Part shown: positions 38,787 to 48,342 of the stretch, in pieces
Numbering within the stretch: the first letter of the stretch is position 1
Layout: every line of letters begins with the position of its first letter
NCBI RefSeq assembly: GCF_037023745.1
Contig: NZ_CP146101.1
Coordinates: forward strand, 1,798,001-1,862,000
DNA: 64,000 bases
Reading direction: 5' to 3'
DNA from: Streptomyces sp. SCSIO 30461
GTDB lineage: Bacteria > Actinomycetota > Actinomycetes > Streptomycetales > Streptomycetaceae
Position numbers and translations under genes: made by a program
The notes under the pieces: model-generated
Told to the model about the DNA's origin: nothing
Databases searched by the model: none
The model's input: only the letters and a program-made list of their open reading frames with translations

Positions 38787-40043
38787 GTGAACGGGCAGCC
38801 GATATCGGGGGCATCGGCCGTGGCATACGGCAGGGGCGGGCGCGCGGGCACGGGTGTGCTCGCCCTGCTGCTGGGCGCGTTGCTGCTGCTGGTGACGGCA
38901 TGCGGAGGCGGGGGATCCGGCGGGAGCGGTGTCGACAAGGGCGGCGACAAGGACGGCGCCGGTAAGGCCGACACCGCCGCATCGCAGGCGGTGGTCACCA
39001 TCGCGCCCAAGGACGGTGCCGACGACGTGGCCACCAGCGGGGCCCTGAAGGTGACCGCCGAGCAGGGCAAGCTGACCGCCGTCAGCGTCAAGGACGACAA
39101 GGGCAACGCGATCGAGGGCAAGCTCAGCGCGGACGGTGCCGCCTGGCAGCCGCTCGCCCACCTCGCCGCCGCCACCACGTACAAGGTGCACGCGGTCGCC
39201 AAGGACTCCGAGGGTCGCGAGTCGGCCAAGGACACCACCTTCACCACCCTGGTGCCCAAGAACACCTTCATCGGCCGGTACAGCCCCGAGGACGGTTCCA
39301 CCGTCGGCGTCGGGATGCCTGTCCGGATCGACTTCAGCCGCGGTATCACCGATCCCGAGGCCGTCGAGAACGCCATCGAGGTGACCGCCGAGCCGTCGGT
39401 GCCGATCGAGGGCCACTGGTTCGGCAACGACCGGCTGGACTTCCGCCCCGAGAAGTACTGGACACCGGGCACCAAGGTGACGGTCAAGCTCAACCTGAAC
39501 GGTGTCGAGGGCCGGCCCGGCGTGTACGGCAAGCAGTCGAAGACGGTGACCTTCACCATCGGCCGCAGCCAGATCTCCACCGTGGACGCGAGCGCGTACA
39601 CCATGGAGGTCGTACGGGACGGCAAGCTCCTCAAGAACGTCCCGATCACCGCGGGCGCTCCGTCCACGACGACGTACAACGGGCAGATGGTCATCAGCGA
39701 GAAGTACAAGGTGACCCGGATGAACGGCGCCACCGTCGGCTTCGGCGGCGAGTACGACATCAAGGACGTGCCGCACGCGATGCGCCTGTCGGACTCGGGC
39801 ACTTTCATGCACGGCAACTACTGGGCCTCTCCCGGCACATTCGGCTCGGCCAACGTCAGTCACGGCTGCGTCGGACTGCGCGATGTGCGGGGCGGCTGGG
39901 ACGAGAAGGCGCCCGCGGCCTGGATGTACGAGAACTCGATCATCGGCGACGTGGTCATCGTGAAGAACTCCAAGGACAAGCAGATAGCCCCGAGCAACGG
40001 GCTCAACGGCTGGAACATGCCCTGGGACGAGTGGGTCGAGTAG
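38787..40043 (+). CDS. L,D-transpeptidase (YkuD), lipoprotein
   Basis: 418 residues, a paralog of the preceding gene. Signal peptide with a strong lipobox LLLVTAC (Cys at about 39) followed by a Gly/Lys/Asp-rich spacer, so it is membrane-anchored. Two Ig-like domains (about 70-250) and a YkuD domain (about 255-400) follow. Catalytic Cys361 is in NVSHGCVGLRDVRGG and the upstream His in FMHGNYWASP; the tail is NGLNGWNMPWDEW. GTG 38787 follows GGGGAGAAG. The paralogs share long blocks, for example YDIKDVPHAMRL, and probably arose by tandem duplication. The 300-base gap between them holds nothing I recognise and suggests separate promoters. Confidence 0.95.
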   Translation: MNGQPISGASAVAYGRGGRAGTGVLALLLGALLLLVTACGGGGSGGSGVDKGGDKDGAGKADTAASQAVVTIAPKDGADDVATSGALKVTAEQGKLTAVSVKDDKGNAIEGKLSADGAAWQPLAHLAAATTYKVHAVAKDSEGRESAKDTTFTTLVPKNTFIGRYSPEDGSTVGVGMPVRIDFSRGITDPEAVENAIEVTAEPSVPIEGHWFGNDRLDFRPEKYWTPGTKVTVKLNLNGVEGRPGVYGKQSKTVTFTIGRSQISTVDASAYTMEVVRDGKLLKNVPITAGAPSTTTYNGQMVISEKYKVTRMNGATVGFGGEYDIKDVPHAMRLSDSGTFMHGNYWASPGTFGSANVSHGCVGLRDVRGGWDEKAPAAWMYENSIIGDVVIVKNSKDKQIAPSNGLNGWNMPWDEWVE

Positions 40044-40062
40044 TCCCACGGCAACTGCGCTG

Positions 40063-40107
40063 ACGCGGACCCGGTGCTGTGACGGACGGCACCGGGTCGG
40101 TCCGCGT
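40063..40107 (+). terminator. Hairpin after second L,D-transpeptidase
   Basis: ACGCGGACCCGGTGC pairs with GCACCGGGTCGGTCCGCGT (four-base bulge) around an 11-base loop. It begins 20 bases past the stop codon. Confidence 0.7.
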
Positions 40108-40129
40108 TAACGGGGGCTAACCTCCCCGT

Positions 40130-40897
40130 ATGACAGTCAATCTCGAAGTCTCCGAAGGCGTCGGCACCATCCGCCTCGAGCGTCCCCCGATGAACGCCCT
40201 GGACGTCGCCACCCAGGACCGGCTGCGCGAACTCGCCGCAGAGGCGACGGAACGCGACGACGTCCGGACCGTGATCCTCTACGGCGGCGAGAAGGTGTTC
40301 GCGGCGGGCGCGGACATCAAGGAGATGCAGCTGATGGACCACGCGGCGATGGTGAAGCGGTCCAAGGGCCTCCAGGACGCGTTCACCGCCGTCGCCCGTA
40401 TCCCCAAGCCCGTGGTCGCGGCGGTCACCGGCTACGCCCTGGGCGGTGGCTGCGAGTTGGCGCTGTGTGCGGACTACCGGATCGCCGCCGACAACGCGAA
40501 GCTGGGTCAGCCGGAGATCCTGCTCGGGCTGATCCCGGGCGCCGGCGGCACCCAGCGGCTTGCCCGGCTGGTCGGGCCCTCCAAGGCCAAGGACCTCATC
40601 TTCACCGGCCGCCATGTGAAGGCCGACGAGGCGCTGGCCATCGGCCTGGTGGACCGTGTCGTACCGGCCGCCGAGGTCTACGAGCAGGCACACGCCTGGG
40701 CGGTCAAGCTGGCCCAGGGTCCGGCTCTGGCGCTCCGCGCGGCCAAGGAGTCCGTGGACGCGGGCCTGGAGACGGACATCGACACGGGTCTCGCGATCGA
40801 GCGGAACTGGTTCGCCGGGCTGTTTGCGACCGAGGACCGCGAACGCGGGATGCGCAGCTTCGTCGAGGAGGGTCCGGGCAAGGCCAAGTTCCTCTGA
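40130..40897 (+). CDS. Enoyl-CoA hydratase/isomerase family protein
   Basis: 255 residues, crotonase fold, cytosolic. The CoA-binding and oxyanion-hole motif VFAAGADIKEM is at about residues 57-67, the second, GYALGGGCELALCADYRIA, at about 102-120, and the catalytic Glu is in GQPEILLGLIPGAGGTQRLA. The C-terminus ends EEGPGKAKFL. These features fit a hydratase of fatty-acid beta-oxidation (trans-2-enoyl-CoA to 3-hydroxyacyl-CoA), but the crotonase family also contains isomerases and other CoA enzymes, so the substrate is open. ATG 40130 closely follows the previous terminator, with the promoter in the short gap. Confidence 0.93.
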   Translation: MTVNLEVSEGVGTIRLERPPMNALDVATQDRLRELAAEATERDDVRTVILYGGEKVFAAGADIKEMQLMDHAAMVKRSKGLQDAFTAVARIPKPVVAAVTGYALGGGCELALCADYRIAADNAKLGQPEILLGLIPGAGGTQRLARLVGPSKAKDLIFTGRHVKADEALAIGLVDRVVPAAEVYEQAHAWAVKLAQGPALALRAAKESVDAGLETDIDTGLAIERNWFAGLFATEDRERGMRSFVEEGPGKAKFL

Positions 40898-41092
40898 CCA
40901 CGGCCGATTACCCGCGAGTACGCACGAGGGTGCCGGGGTTGCGGCAGGTTGCAGTCGGGATTTCCGGCTTAAGGGAACCTTAAGGGAGTTCCGGAGTGCC
41001 GACCCCCGAAGCGCCTCGCGATCATTCGTGTGTGGCGCGTCAGGGCTGGTCAGGGGGTCATGGCAGGTATCTCTGCCCCTGGCATATGCGGT

Positions 41093-41130
41093 ATCCACCC
41101 CCCGGGGCCCCGGCCCCCCGGGGGGTGGAT
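41093..41130. terminator. Long G/C hairpin upstream of the ATP-binding protein gene
   Basis: ATCCACCCCCCGGGG, eight-base loop, exact 15-bp complement CCCCGGGGGGTGGAT. It is 195 bases after the hydratase stop and 40 bases before the next start, so it could be a terminator or a leader structure for the following gene. Confidence 0.5.
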
Positions 41131-41170
41131 TCCACGGGAACGGCCCCGGGTCGACTGTCGAGCGGCCATC

Positions 41171-41683
41171 ATGGGGGCCATGGCGGGGCTGGATGGTGTG
41201 GAGCAACCACGGCAGCGCGGCGGTGCGACCGCCGAGCGATGGAGGCCGTTGGCCGACGATACGCGGGTCGTCAGGGCCCTGGAGTCGTTCGGCAACCCGG
41301 CCGACGGCGAGGTGGAGTTGCCGTCCCTCCCGGAATCGGCCGCGATCGCCCGCCGGTTGACCCAGCACGTGCTGCTGCGCCAGTGGGCGTTGTCCCCTGG
41401 AATCGCCGAGGACGTGATCCTGCTCGTCTCCGAACTCGTCGGCAACGCGGTCCAGCACACCGGAGCCCGGGCCTTCGGGCTGCGCCTGCTGCGTCGGCCC
41501 GGCAGGATCAGGGTGGAGGTGCGGGATCCCTCGCGGGGTCTGCCGTGTCTGCTGCCGGTGCGTGATCTGGACACCAGTGGCCGCGGTCTGACCCTCGTGG
41601 ACAAGCTGTCCACCCGCTGGGGGGTCGATCTGCTGCCGCGCGGCAAGACGACCTGGTTCGAGATGCGGGTGTCCGACCGCTGA
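41171..41683 (+). CDS. RsbW-like ATP-binding (anti-sigma-type histidine kinase fold) protein
   Basis: 170 residues from ATG 41171; ATG 41180 is an equally possible start. A single HATPase_c domain with SPGIAEDVILLVSELVGNAVQHTGA (N-box, in pieces AEDVILLVSEL and VGNAVQHTG), a shortened G1 motif VEVRDPSRGLPCLLP and G2 motif DTSGRGLTLVDKLSTRWGVD. This is the small stand-alone ATPase family abundant in Streptomyces, related to anti-sigma factor kinases such as RsbW/SpoIIAB. No sigma factor or anti-anti-sigma gene lies nearby, so its partner is unknown. It is monocistronic, with hairpins on both sides. Confidence 0.85.
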   Translation: MGAMAGLDGVEQPRQRGGATAERWRPLADDTRVVRALESFGNPADGEVELPSLPESAAIARRLTQHVLLRQWALSPGIAEDVILLVSELVGNAVQHTGARAFGLRLLRRPGRIRVEVRDPSRGLPCLLPVRDLDTSGRGLTLVDKLSTRWGVDLLPRGKTTWFEMRVSDR

Positions 41684-41712
41684 TACCGTGCGCCTGGGGG
41701 CGTCTGATGACG

Positions 41713-41761
41713 CGCGAAAGCCCCCTGTCGCCGTGGTGCGGCGCTTCGGGGGCTTCACGCG
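41713..41761 (+). terminator. Hairpin after the ATP-binding protein gene
   Basis: CGCGAAAGCCCCC (41713-41725) pairs with GGGGGCTTCACGCG (41748-41761), with one mismatch or bulge, and a secondary GCCG/CGGC stem lies in the loop. It starts 29 bases past the stop codon. Confidence 0.65.
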
Positions 41762-42013
41762 TGCGGTCGCGGACAGGAGGGGTGTGGTCCACGACCGCTG
41801 GAGGCGACCCGGCCCGGGTCAATGGGAGGTCGTGCCACCGACTATGGCAGACGTCTGCCGCACCACCAAACACCTCTAGCTATTCACATTGGGCATTTAC
41901 GGACAATTGTTAAATGAATCCATGGTGAAATCGGCCACCTTCCTTGCAAACAATGAACAAATGCAGGACTTCCTGAGTGATTCATTGATTCGATGGTCGG
42001 TGTGGATGAATCC
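41762..42013. other. Gene-free convergent gap with an AT-rich island
   Basis: About 250 bases between two convergent genes. The part at about 41878-41995 is clearly AT-rich for this genome, containing ACAATTGT (41903-41910) and an inverted repeat AATGAATC (41913-41920) / GATTCATT (41979-41986). A plus-strand frame from TTG 41889 reads GIYGQLLNESMVKSATFLAN and stays open into the antisense of the acetyltransferase. It has a TTA codon and atypical usage, so I do not call it a gene. Confidence 0.5.
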
Positions 42014-42658
42014 TCATCCGCTCGGAAGGAGCAGTGCCTCCGAGCCGACCGGCCGGAACCCCGCGAGCTGGAAGGTCCGCACACTGCGCGCGTTCCCGGG
42101 GGACTGCTGGGCCCAGACGTGCTCGCCGTCCGGGATCAGATGCCTGGCCGCGTCCGCGAGTCGTGCCCCGAGCCCGGCCCCGCGGGCCTCCAGATCCACC
42201 TCGATCGCCGCCTCCCAGCGCCCGGCCACCCCGCGGCCGATGACCAGCACGCCTCCGTCGGCGGCCCACACCCGCACGTCGTCCCGGTGCTGGAGCGCCC
42301 CGGCCACCCGGGTGTGGTCCGGGTCCTCGATCTCGCGGAGCGGGAGCTCGGGCGGCCCCGGACGTGACGGGGCGACCGTGAGGAGGTCGATGGTGTTCAT
42401 CGACCGGTTCGTCCGTGCCATCAGGGAGCCCAGGAAGCCGGGGTTCATGCTCGCCGCGAGCGGATCGCCGGAGACCGCCGCGAGGGTGGCCCGTACCCAC
42501 TCCGGATCCTCGTCGGTGAACACGACCGAGTGCGCGGTGAACGCCAGCACACCCGCGTCCCGCCGGTTGGGTTGCGGCACCACCGTGGTCGTCCCGTCCG
42601 GCGGTGGGAACTCACCGTTCTCGGCCGCCGCCAGGATCCTCGCCAGCGCATCGCTCAT
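42014..42658 (-). CDS. GNAT-family N-acetyltransferase
   Basis: 214 residues. The C-terminal half has a GNAT core: GRWEAAIEVDLEARGAGLGARLA (in pieces AIEVDLEARGAGLG) followed by NARSVRTFQLAGFRPVGSEALLL, where a degenerate acetyl-CoA loop RGAGLG replaces the usual Q/RxxGxG/A and AGFRPVG is the typical final strand. The N-terminal half (about 1-110) is a separate, unassigned region seen in actinobacterial GNAT proteins of this size. ATG 42658 begins MSDALARILAAAENGEF; the frame is open further upstream. Divergent from the EF-hand gene 112 bases away. The acceptor substrate is unknown. Confidence 0.8.
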   Translation of the reverse strand: MSDALARILAAAENGEFPPPDGTTTVVPQPNRRDAGVLAFTAHSVVFTDEDPEWVRATLAAVSGDPLAASMNPGFLGSLMARTNRSMNTIDLLTVAPSRPGPPELPLREIEDPDHTRVAGALQHRDDVRVWAADGGVLVIGRGVAGRWEAAIEVDLEARGAGLGARLADAARHLIPDGEHVWAQQSPGNARSVRTFQLAGFRPVGSEALLLPSG

Positions 42659-42770
42659 ACCCTCATGATCCCCCCACCGGGGCGGGTGGTCCCAGCCGCC
42701 CCCCGGAGACGGTCCGCGGCCACGCGGATACCCTGCATCCATCAGTAAGGCACCAAGAAGGGGTGGACCA

Positions 42771-42986
42771 GTGGCGGACATCGAGTCGGCGCGCAAGGCC
42801 TTCGACCGTTACGACATCAATGGCGACGGGCTGATCTCGGCCGCCGAGTACAAGAGCGTGATGGCTCAGCTGGGCGACTTCCACGTCACGGAGACCGTCG
42901 CCGAGGCCGTCATCAATTCGAAGGACGGCGACGGCGACGGCCTGCTGACCTTCGACGAGTTCTGGGCCTCGCTCGACAAGAACTGA
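42771..42986 (+). CDS. Small EF-hand calcium-binding protein
   Basis: 71 residues with two EF-hand loops: DINGDGLISAAE (about 15-26) and DGDGDGLLTFDE (about 52-63), each with acidic residues at positions 1, 3, 5 and 12 of the loop. It has the helix-loop-helix spacing of calmodulin-like proteins and no signal peptide, so it is cytosolic. Small EF-hand proteins of this kind are known in Streptomyces and are thought to buffer or sense Ca2+ during development. GTG 42771 follows AAGAAGGGGTGG, a good ribosome binding site. The pair of EF-hands makes one complete lobe. The partner is unknown. Confidence 0.93.
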   Translation: MADIESARKAFDRYDINGDGLISAAEYKSVMAQLGDFHVTETVAEAVINSKDGDGDGLLTFDEFWASLDKN

Positions 42987-43062
42987 CGCGCCCCGGCGGC
43001 ACGGTGACCATGGTGCGGCCCCCGGTGCCTGCCGGGGGTCGCGATGCTCGCGGTCGGCCGGT

Positions 43063-43394
43063 TCAGCGCCGCCCGCCGAACTCCCAGTCGTGGACCTCTG
43101 TGTCCGCGTACCGGTCCGGCATCAGGACGGCACGTGCCCGGTCCGGGTCCGGACCAGAGCCGTGGTGCCCAGCCAGACGGTGCCGTCGTCGGACAGCAGC
43201 GGGCCGAACGCGATCAGCTCCTCCTCGCTGCCGCGCGGTACGGCGAGGTCGGCGGCCCGCCCCGCGACGCCGAGGCCGAGCACCGGATACCGGTTGCCAC
43301 CGGTCCGGCCGCCAGGGAACTCCCACATGGTGCGGCCCAGCAGATTGCGCTCCCTCGGCCGCGCCCCGGAGCTTGGCGGCTTCGGTGGGAACAA
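43063..43394 (-). pseudogene. YciI-like protein, frameshifted
   Basis: In one frame the minus strand reads ELIAFGPLLSDDGTVWLGTTALVR, here in pieces ELIAFGPLLSDDG and TVWLGTTALVR, and stops shortly after. In the next frame it continues RARAVLMPDRYADTEVHDWEFGGRR to a stop at 43063. Joined, these match the central and C-terminal parts of YciI/YCII-related proteins. The break is at about 43137-43147, inside CGGACCCGGACCGGG, where the repeated CGGACC could have lost or gained one base. A sequencing error would look the same. The N-terminal 40 residues are poorly conserved. Original role unknown. Confidence 0.65.
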
Positions 43395-43543
43395 ACTTCA
43401 CGGTCGACACCAGCGCGCACAGTGGCTACCGGGACGACGGCGGCGAATCGCCGCACGCGGAGATCTGACGGACGGACGAAGAGTGTGCCCCGGGCCGGTC
43501 GACCCGGTGCACAGGCACGTGTTTTCCGCCAGTACCCCGAAAA

Positions 43544-43622
43544 GGTGTTGCCGTGTGTGAGGGTAGTTCCCTACCGTCGTCCACATGGGAACTCTGTGAA
43601 ATCCCCCCGCCCGACCGCGTAG
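43544..43622 (+). promoter_or_regulatory. Possible leader region of the ABC-F gene
   Basis: A 225-bp gap precedes the ABC-F gene. It holds a promoter-like TTGCCG (43548-43553), an 18-base spacer and TACCGT (43572-43577). A short frame from GTG 43544 reads 25 codons ending at the TAG at 43620-43622, and a mini-frame ATGGGAACTCTGTGA (43585-43599) encodes four residues. AGTTCCC / GGGAACT (43565-43593) can pair. Many resistance ABC-F genes are controlled by translated leader peptides; which, if any, of these frames serves is a guess. Confidence 0.35.
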
Positions 43623-43695
43623 AGCTCGACTCCGCCGTCGTGGCGTTCCGTGCACCCGATTCCGTCAATCGGCACGGCCGAGAACAGGGTTTCGC

Positions 43696-45393
43696 ATGAC
43701 TGCGCCCATTTGCTCTCCCACTCCTTCCTCCTTCTCCGTCTCCCAGCTCTCGCTGCACGGTGTCACCAAGCGCTACGACGAGCGCACCGTGCTCGACCAG
43801 GTCTCCTTCTCCCTCGCTCCCGGTGAGAAGGCCGGTGTCGTCGGCGACAACGGAGCAGGAAAGTCGACCCTGCTGCGGCTCCTCACCGGTGAGGAGCAGC
43901 CCGACACCGGTGAGGTGACCGTGGTCGCGCCCGGCGGCGTCGGCCATCTGGCGCAGACCCTGGCTCTGCCGCCCGAGGCCACCGTCCAGGACGCCGTCGA
44001 CCTGGCGCTCGCCGAACTGCGCTCGCTTGAGACCGCCATGCGCCGGGCCGAAGCCGGGCTCGCCGACATCACCTCCGACACCGCCCTCGGAGAAGCCCTC
44101 GCCGAGTACGCGCGGCTGACCGAGCAGTACGAGGCGCGCGACGGTTACGGCGCCGACGTCCGCGTCGAGGCAGCCCTGTACGGACTGGGTCTGCCCTCGC
44201 TCCGTCGTGAGCGGAGGCTCGGGACCCTCTCCGGCGGAGAACGCTCCCGTCTCGCGCTCGCGGCCACCCTTGCTTCCCAGCCCGAACTCCTCCTGCTCGA
44301 CGAACCCACCAACGACCTCGACGATCAGGCCGTCGGCTGGCTCGAAGAGCACCTGCGGGGCCACCGCGGCACCGTCGTCGCGGTCACCCACGACCGCGTC
44401 TTCCTCGAACGGCTCACCACCACCGTCCTGGAGATCGACCAGGGGAAGGTCTCCCGGCACGGCGACGGCTACGCGGGCTACCTGGCCGCCAAGGCCGCCG
44501 ATCGCCGCCGCCGCCAGATCCAATACGACGAATGGCGTGAGGAGTTGGAGCGCAACCGCAAGCTCGCCCAGAACCACGCCGCTCAACTCGGCACCATTCC
44601 GCGGAAGATGGAGAAGGCCATCTTCGGTGCCTCCGCCTTCCGGGCACGCGGGCGCGCACACGGCGCCATGAGCCGCATTCGCAACGCCAAGGAACGTGTG
44701 GAGCGCCTCACCGCCGACCCGGTGGCGCCCCCGCCGACCCCGCTGGCCTTCACCCCGCGCCTCACCACGGCGGACAGCGGCCAGGGCGCCGAACCGGCAG
44801 TGTCGCTGGAGGGTCTCGTGGTCCACGGACGCCTCAGCATGCCCGAACTGAGCGTCCGGTCCGCCGAACGGCTTCTCGTCACCGGCCCGAACGGCGCGGG
44901 GAAGAGCACCCTGCTGCGGGTGCTCGCCGGTGAGCTTCAGCCCGACGCGGGCACTGTCGCCGTCCCCGGACGGGTCGGACACCTGCGCCAGGAGGAAACC
45001 CCATGGGCGCCTGGCGTGACCGTGCTCGGTGCGTTCGCCCAGGGGCGCCCAGGAGACCGCGACGAACACGCCGACCGGCTGCTGTCACTCGGCTTGTTCG
45101 AGCCGGACGCCCTGCGGCTGAGGGTCGGGGAGCTGTCGTACGGGCAGCGGCGGCGCATCGAGCTCGCCCGGCTGGTGACCGAACCGGTCGATCTGCTCCT
45201 GCTGGACGAGCCCACCAACCACCTGTCGCCCGCGCTGGTGGAGGAACTGGAAGAGGCCCTGGCCTGTTACCAGGGCGCCCTGGTCATGGTGACCCATGAC
45301 CGCCGGATGCGCTCCCGGTTCTCCGGAACGCGTCTGGCCCTGTGCGCGGGGGCCGTCGCCGTCCCTCCCTCGCGCCCGACCGGTGGCGGGTGA
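43696..45393 (+). CDS. ABC-F family ATPase (antibiotic-resistance/ribosome-protection type)
   Basis: 565 residues, soluble, with two ABC domains and no membrane segment. Domain 1: Walker A VVGDNGAGKSTLLRLL, signature LSGGERSRLALAATLA, Walker B LLLLDEPTNDLD. An inter-domain linker (about 255-350) rich in Arg/Lys/Glu precedes domain 2: Walker A VTGPNGAGKSTLLRVL, signature LSYGQRRRIELARLV, Walker B LLLLDEPTNHLS. In ABC-F proteins the linker enters the ribosomal E site and dislodges drugs such as macrolides, lincosamides or pleuromutilins. Which drug, if any, cannot be read here. ATG 43696 is chosen by the conserved frame. It is monocistronic with a long leader and is followed by a hairpin. Confidence 0.92.
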   Translation: MTAPICSPTPSSFSVSQLSLHGVTKRYDERTVLDQVSFSLAPGEKAGVVGDNGAGKSTLLRLLTGEEQPDTGEVTVVAPGGVGHLAQTLALPPEATVQDAVDLALAELRSLETAMRRAEAGLADITSDTALGEALAEYARLTEQYEARDGYGADVRVEAALYGLGLPSLRRERRLGTLSGGERSRLALAATLASQPELLLLDEPTNDLDDQAVGWLEEHLRGHRGTVVAVTHDRVFLERLTTTVLEIDQGKVSRHGDGYAGYLAAKAADRRRRQIQYDEWREELERNRKLAQNHAAQLGTIPRKMEKAIFGASAFRARGRAHGAMSRIRNAKERVERLTADPVAPPPTPLAFTPRLTTADSGQGAEPAVSLEGLVVHGRLSMPELSVRSAERLLVTGPNGAGKSTLLRVLAGELQPDAGTVAVPGRVGHLRQEETPWAPGVTVLGAFAQGRPGDRDEHADRLLSLGLFEPDALRLRVGELSYGQRRRIELARLVTEPVDLLLLDEPTNHLSPALVEELEEALACYQGALVMVTHDRRMRSRFSGTRLALCAGAVAVPPSRPTGGG

Positions 45394-45401
45394 ACGAGGG
45401 T

Positions 45402-45447
45402 GGCCTGGTATGCGCCCCCTGCCCCGGCCGGGCACGCGTACCAGGCC
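45402..45447 (+). terminator. Hairpin after the ABC-F gene
   Basis: GGCCTGGTATGCG pairs with CGCGTACCAGGCC (one mismatch) around a 20-base loop, starting nine bases past the stop. The loop contains a further GGCCGGGC/GCCCC pairing. Confidence 0.5.
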
Positions 45448-45533
45448 GACGGTCATGAGGCGCTCGGCTGGCAGGCCGCCGGTGTGACTGACGCGGTGCG
45501 GGACGGGAGCCTGAAGGCAGGGACCCGGAGCCC

Positions 45534-46901
45534 TCAGCACTCGATGATGTTCACCGCGAGCCCGCCCCGGGCCGTCTCCTTGTACTTCACGGACATGTCA
45601 GCGCCGGTGTCCTTCATGGTCTTGATGACCTTGTCCAGCGAGACCTTGTGGCTGCCGTCGCCGCGCATCGCCATCCGAGCCGCCGTGACGGCCTTCACCG
45701 CGGCCATGCCGTTGCGCTCGATGCACGGGATCTGGACCAGACCGCCCACCGGGTCGCAGGTCAGGCCCAAGTTGTGCTCCATGCCGATCTCCGCGGCGTT
45801 CTCCACCTGCTCGGGGGAACCGCCCAGGACCTCGGCGAGCGCTCCGGCGGCCATGGAGCAGGCGGAGCCGACCTCGCCTTGGCAGCCGACCTCGGCACCG
45901 GAGATGGAGGCGTTCTCCTTGAAGAGCATGCCGATGGCGCCCGCCGCGAGCAGGAAGCGGACCACGCCCTCCTCGTCCGCGCCGGGGATGAAGTTCATGT
46001 AGTAGTGCAGGACTGCCGGGATGATGCCGGCGGCGCCGTTGGTCGGGGCGGTCACGACCCGGCCGCCGGCCGCGTTCTCCTCGTTCACGGCCATCGCGTA
46101 GAGCGTGATCCACTCCATGGACAAGGCCTGCGGGTCGCCCTCCGAGCGCAGCTTGCGGGCGGTGGTGGCGGCGCGGCGGCGGACCTTGAGGCCGCCGGGC
46201 AGGATGCCCTCGCGGGACATTCCGCGCGAGACGCAGGCCTGCATGACCCGCCAGATGTCCAGCAGGCCCTCGCGGATCTCGTCCTCGCTGCGCCATGCCT
46301 TCTCGTTCTCCAGCATCAGCGAGGAGATCGACAGACCCGTTTCACGGGACAGCCGCAGCAGCTCGTCACCGGTGCGGAAGGGGAACTTCAGCACGGTGTC
46401 GTCCAGCTTGATCCGGTCCTCGCCGACCGCGTCCTCGTCCACGACGAAGCCGCCGCCGACCGAGTAGTAGGTCTTCTCCAGCAGCGTGGCGCCCTCGGTG
46501 TCGTAAGCCCACAGGGTCATACCGTTCGCGTGGTACGGGAGGGCCTTGCGGCGGTGCAGGACCAGGTCCTCGTCGAAATCGAAGTCGATCACGTGTGCGG
46601 CGAGCAGGTTGAGCCGCTTGGCGCTCTTGATCTGCTCCACCCGCTCGTCGGCCGTTTCCACGTCGACGCTGCGGGGCGACTCGCCCTCCAGTCCGAGCAG
46701 GACGGCCTTCGGGGTGCCGTGGCCGTGGCCGGTCGCGCCGAGCGAGCCGTACAGCTCGCCGCGGACCCGGGTGGTGTGGGCCAGCAGGCCCTCGTTCTTC
46801 AGCCGGCGGGCGAACAGGGACGCCGCCCGCATCGGGCCGACCGTATGGGAGCTGGACGGGCCTATGCCGATCGAGAACAGGTCGAAGACCGAGATGGCCA
46901 C
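45534..46901 (-). CDS. sdaA: L-serine ammonia-lyase (iron-sulfur type)
   Basis: L-serine to pyruvate plus ammonia. 455 residues, the single-chain form with beta domain (about 1-160) and alpha domain (about 185-450) fused. The start [20 protein letters not shown] is highly conserved. Fe-S ligands and catalytic region: [42 protein letters not shown] 46901 has AAGGAG seven bases upstream, decisive against the longer frame. It is the last gene of the gcvT-gcvH-glyA-sdaA run, 138 bases after glyA with a hairpin between. Serine made from glycine by GlyA can be drained here to pyruvate. Confidence 0.96.
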   Translation of the reverse strand: MAISVFDLFSIGIGPSSSHTVGPMRAASLFARRLKNEGLLAHTTRVRGELYGSLGATGHGHGTPKAVLLGLEGESPRSVDVETADERVEQIKSAKRLNLLAAHVIDFDFDEDLVLHRRKALPYHANGMTLWAYDTEGATLLEKTYYSVGGGFVVDEDAVGEDRIKLDDTVLKFPFRTGDELLRLSRETGLSISSLMLENEKAWRSEDEIREGLLDIWRVMQACVSRGMSREGILPGGLKVRRRAATTARKLRSEGDPQALSMEWITLYAMAVNEENAAGGRVVTAPTNGAAGIIPAVLHYYMNFIPGADEEGVVRFLLAAGAIGMLFKENASISGAEVGCQGEVGSACSMAAGALAEVLGGSPEQVENAAEIGMEHNLGLTCDPVGGLVQIPCIERNGMAAVKAVTAARMAMRGDGSHKVSLDKVIKTMKDTGADMSVKYKETARGGLAVNIIEC

Positions 46902-46978
46902 GGGGTACTCCTTGCGGGGGTGGTAGACGCCGTTGTCTGCCAGGGTCGTGCAGAAAGACAAACGTGGGGTGCGTGGTA

Positions 46979-47017
46979 CGGGGCATCGCATTCACCGAAA
47001 GTGCGTGCGATGCCCCG
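46979..47017 (-). terminator. Hairpin between glyA and sdaA
   Basis: CGGGGCATCGCA, 15-base loop, exact 12-bp complement, 22 bases past the glyA stop. It would end or reduce read-through into sdaA, or protect the upstream mRNA. Confidence 0.6.
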
Positions 47018-47039
47018 TTCAGTTGTTCGTTCCCGGCTG

Positions 47040-48299
<1,260 letters not shown>

Positions 48300-48342
48300 C
48301 ACGCGATCCCTTGTGGCTGGGGCTGTGGCCGGTGGCCGTGGG

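Noticed and set aside
41889..42668. A 259-residue plus-strand frame starting in the AT-rich island
   Set aside because: Beyond the island it is simply antisense to the acetyltransferase gene.
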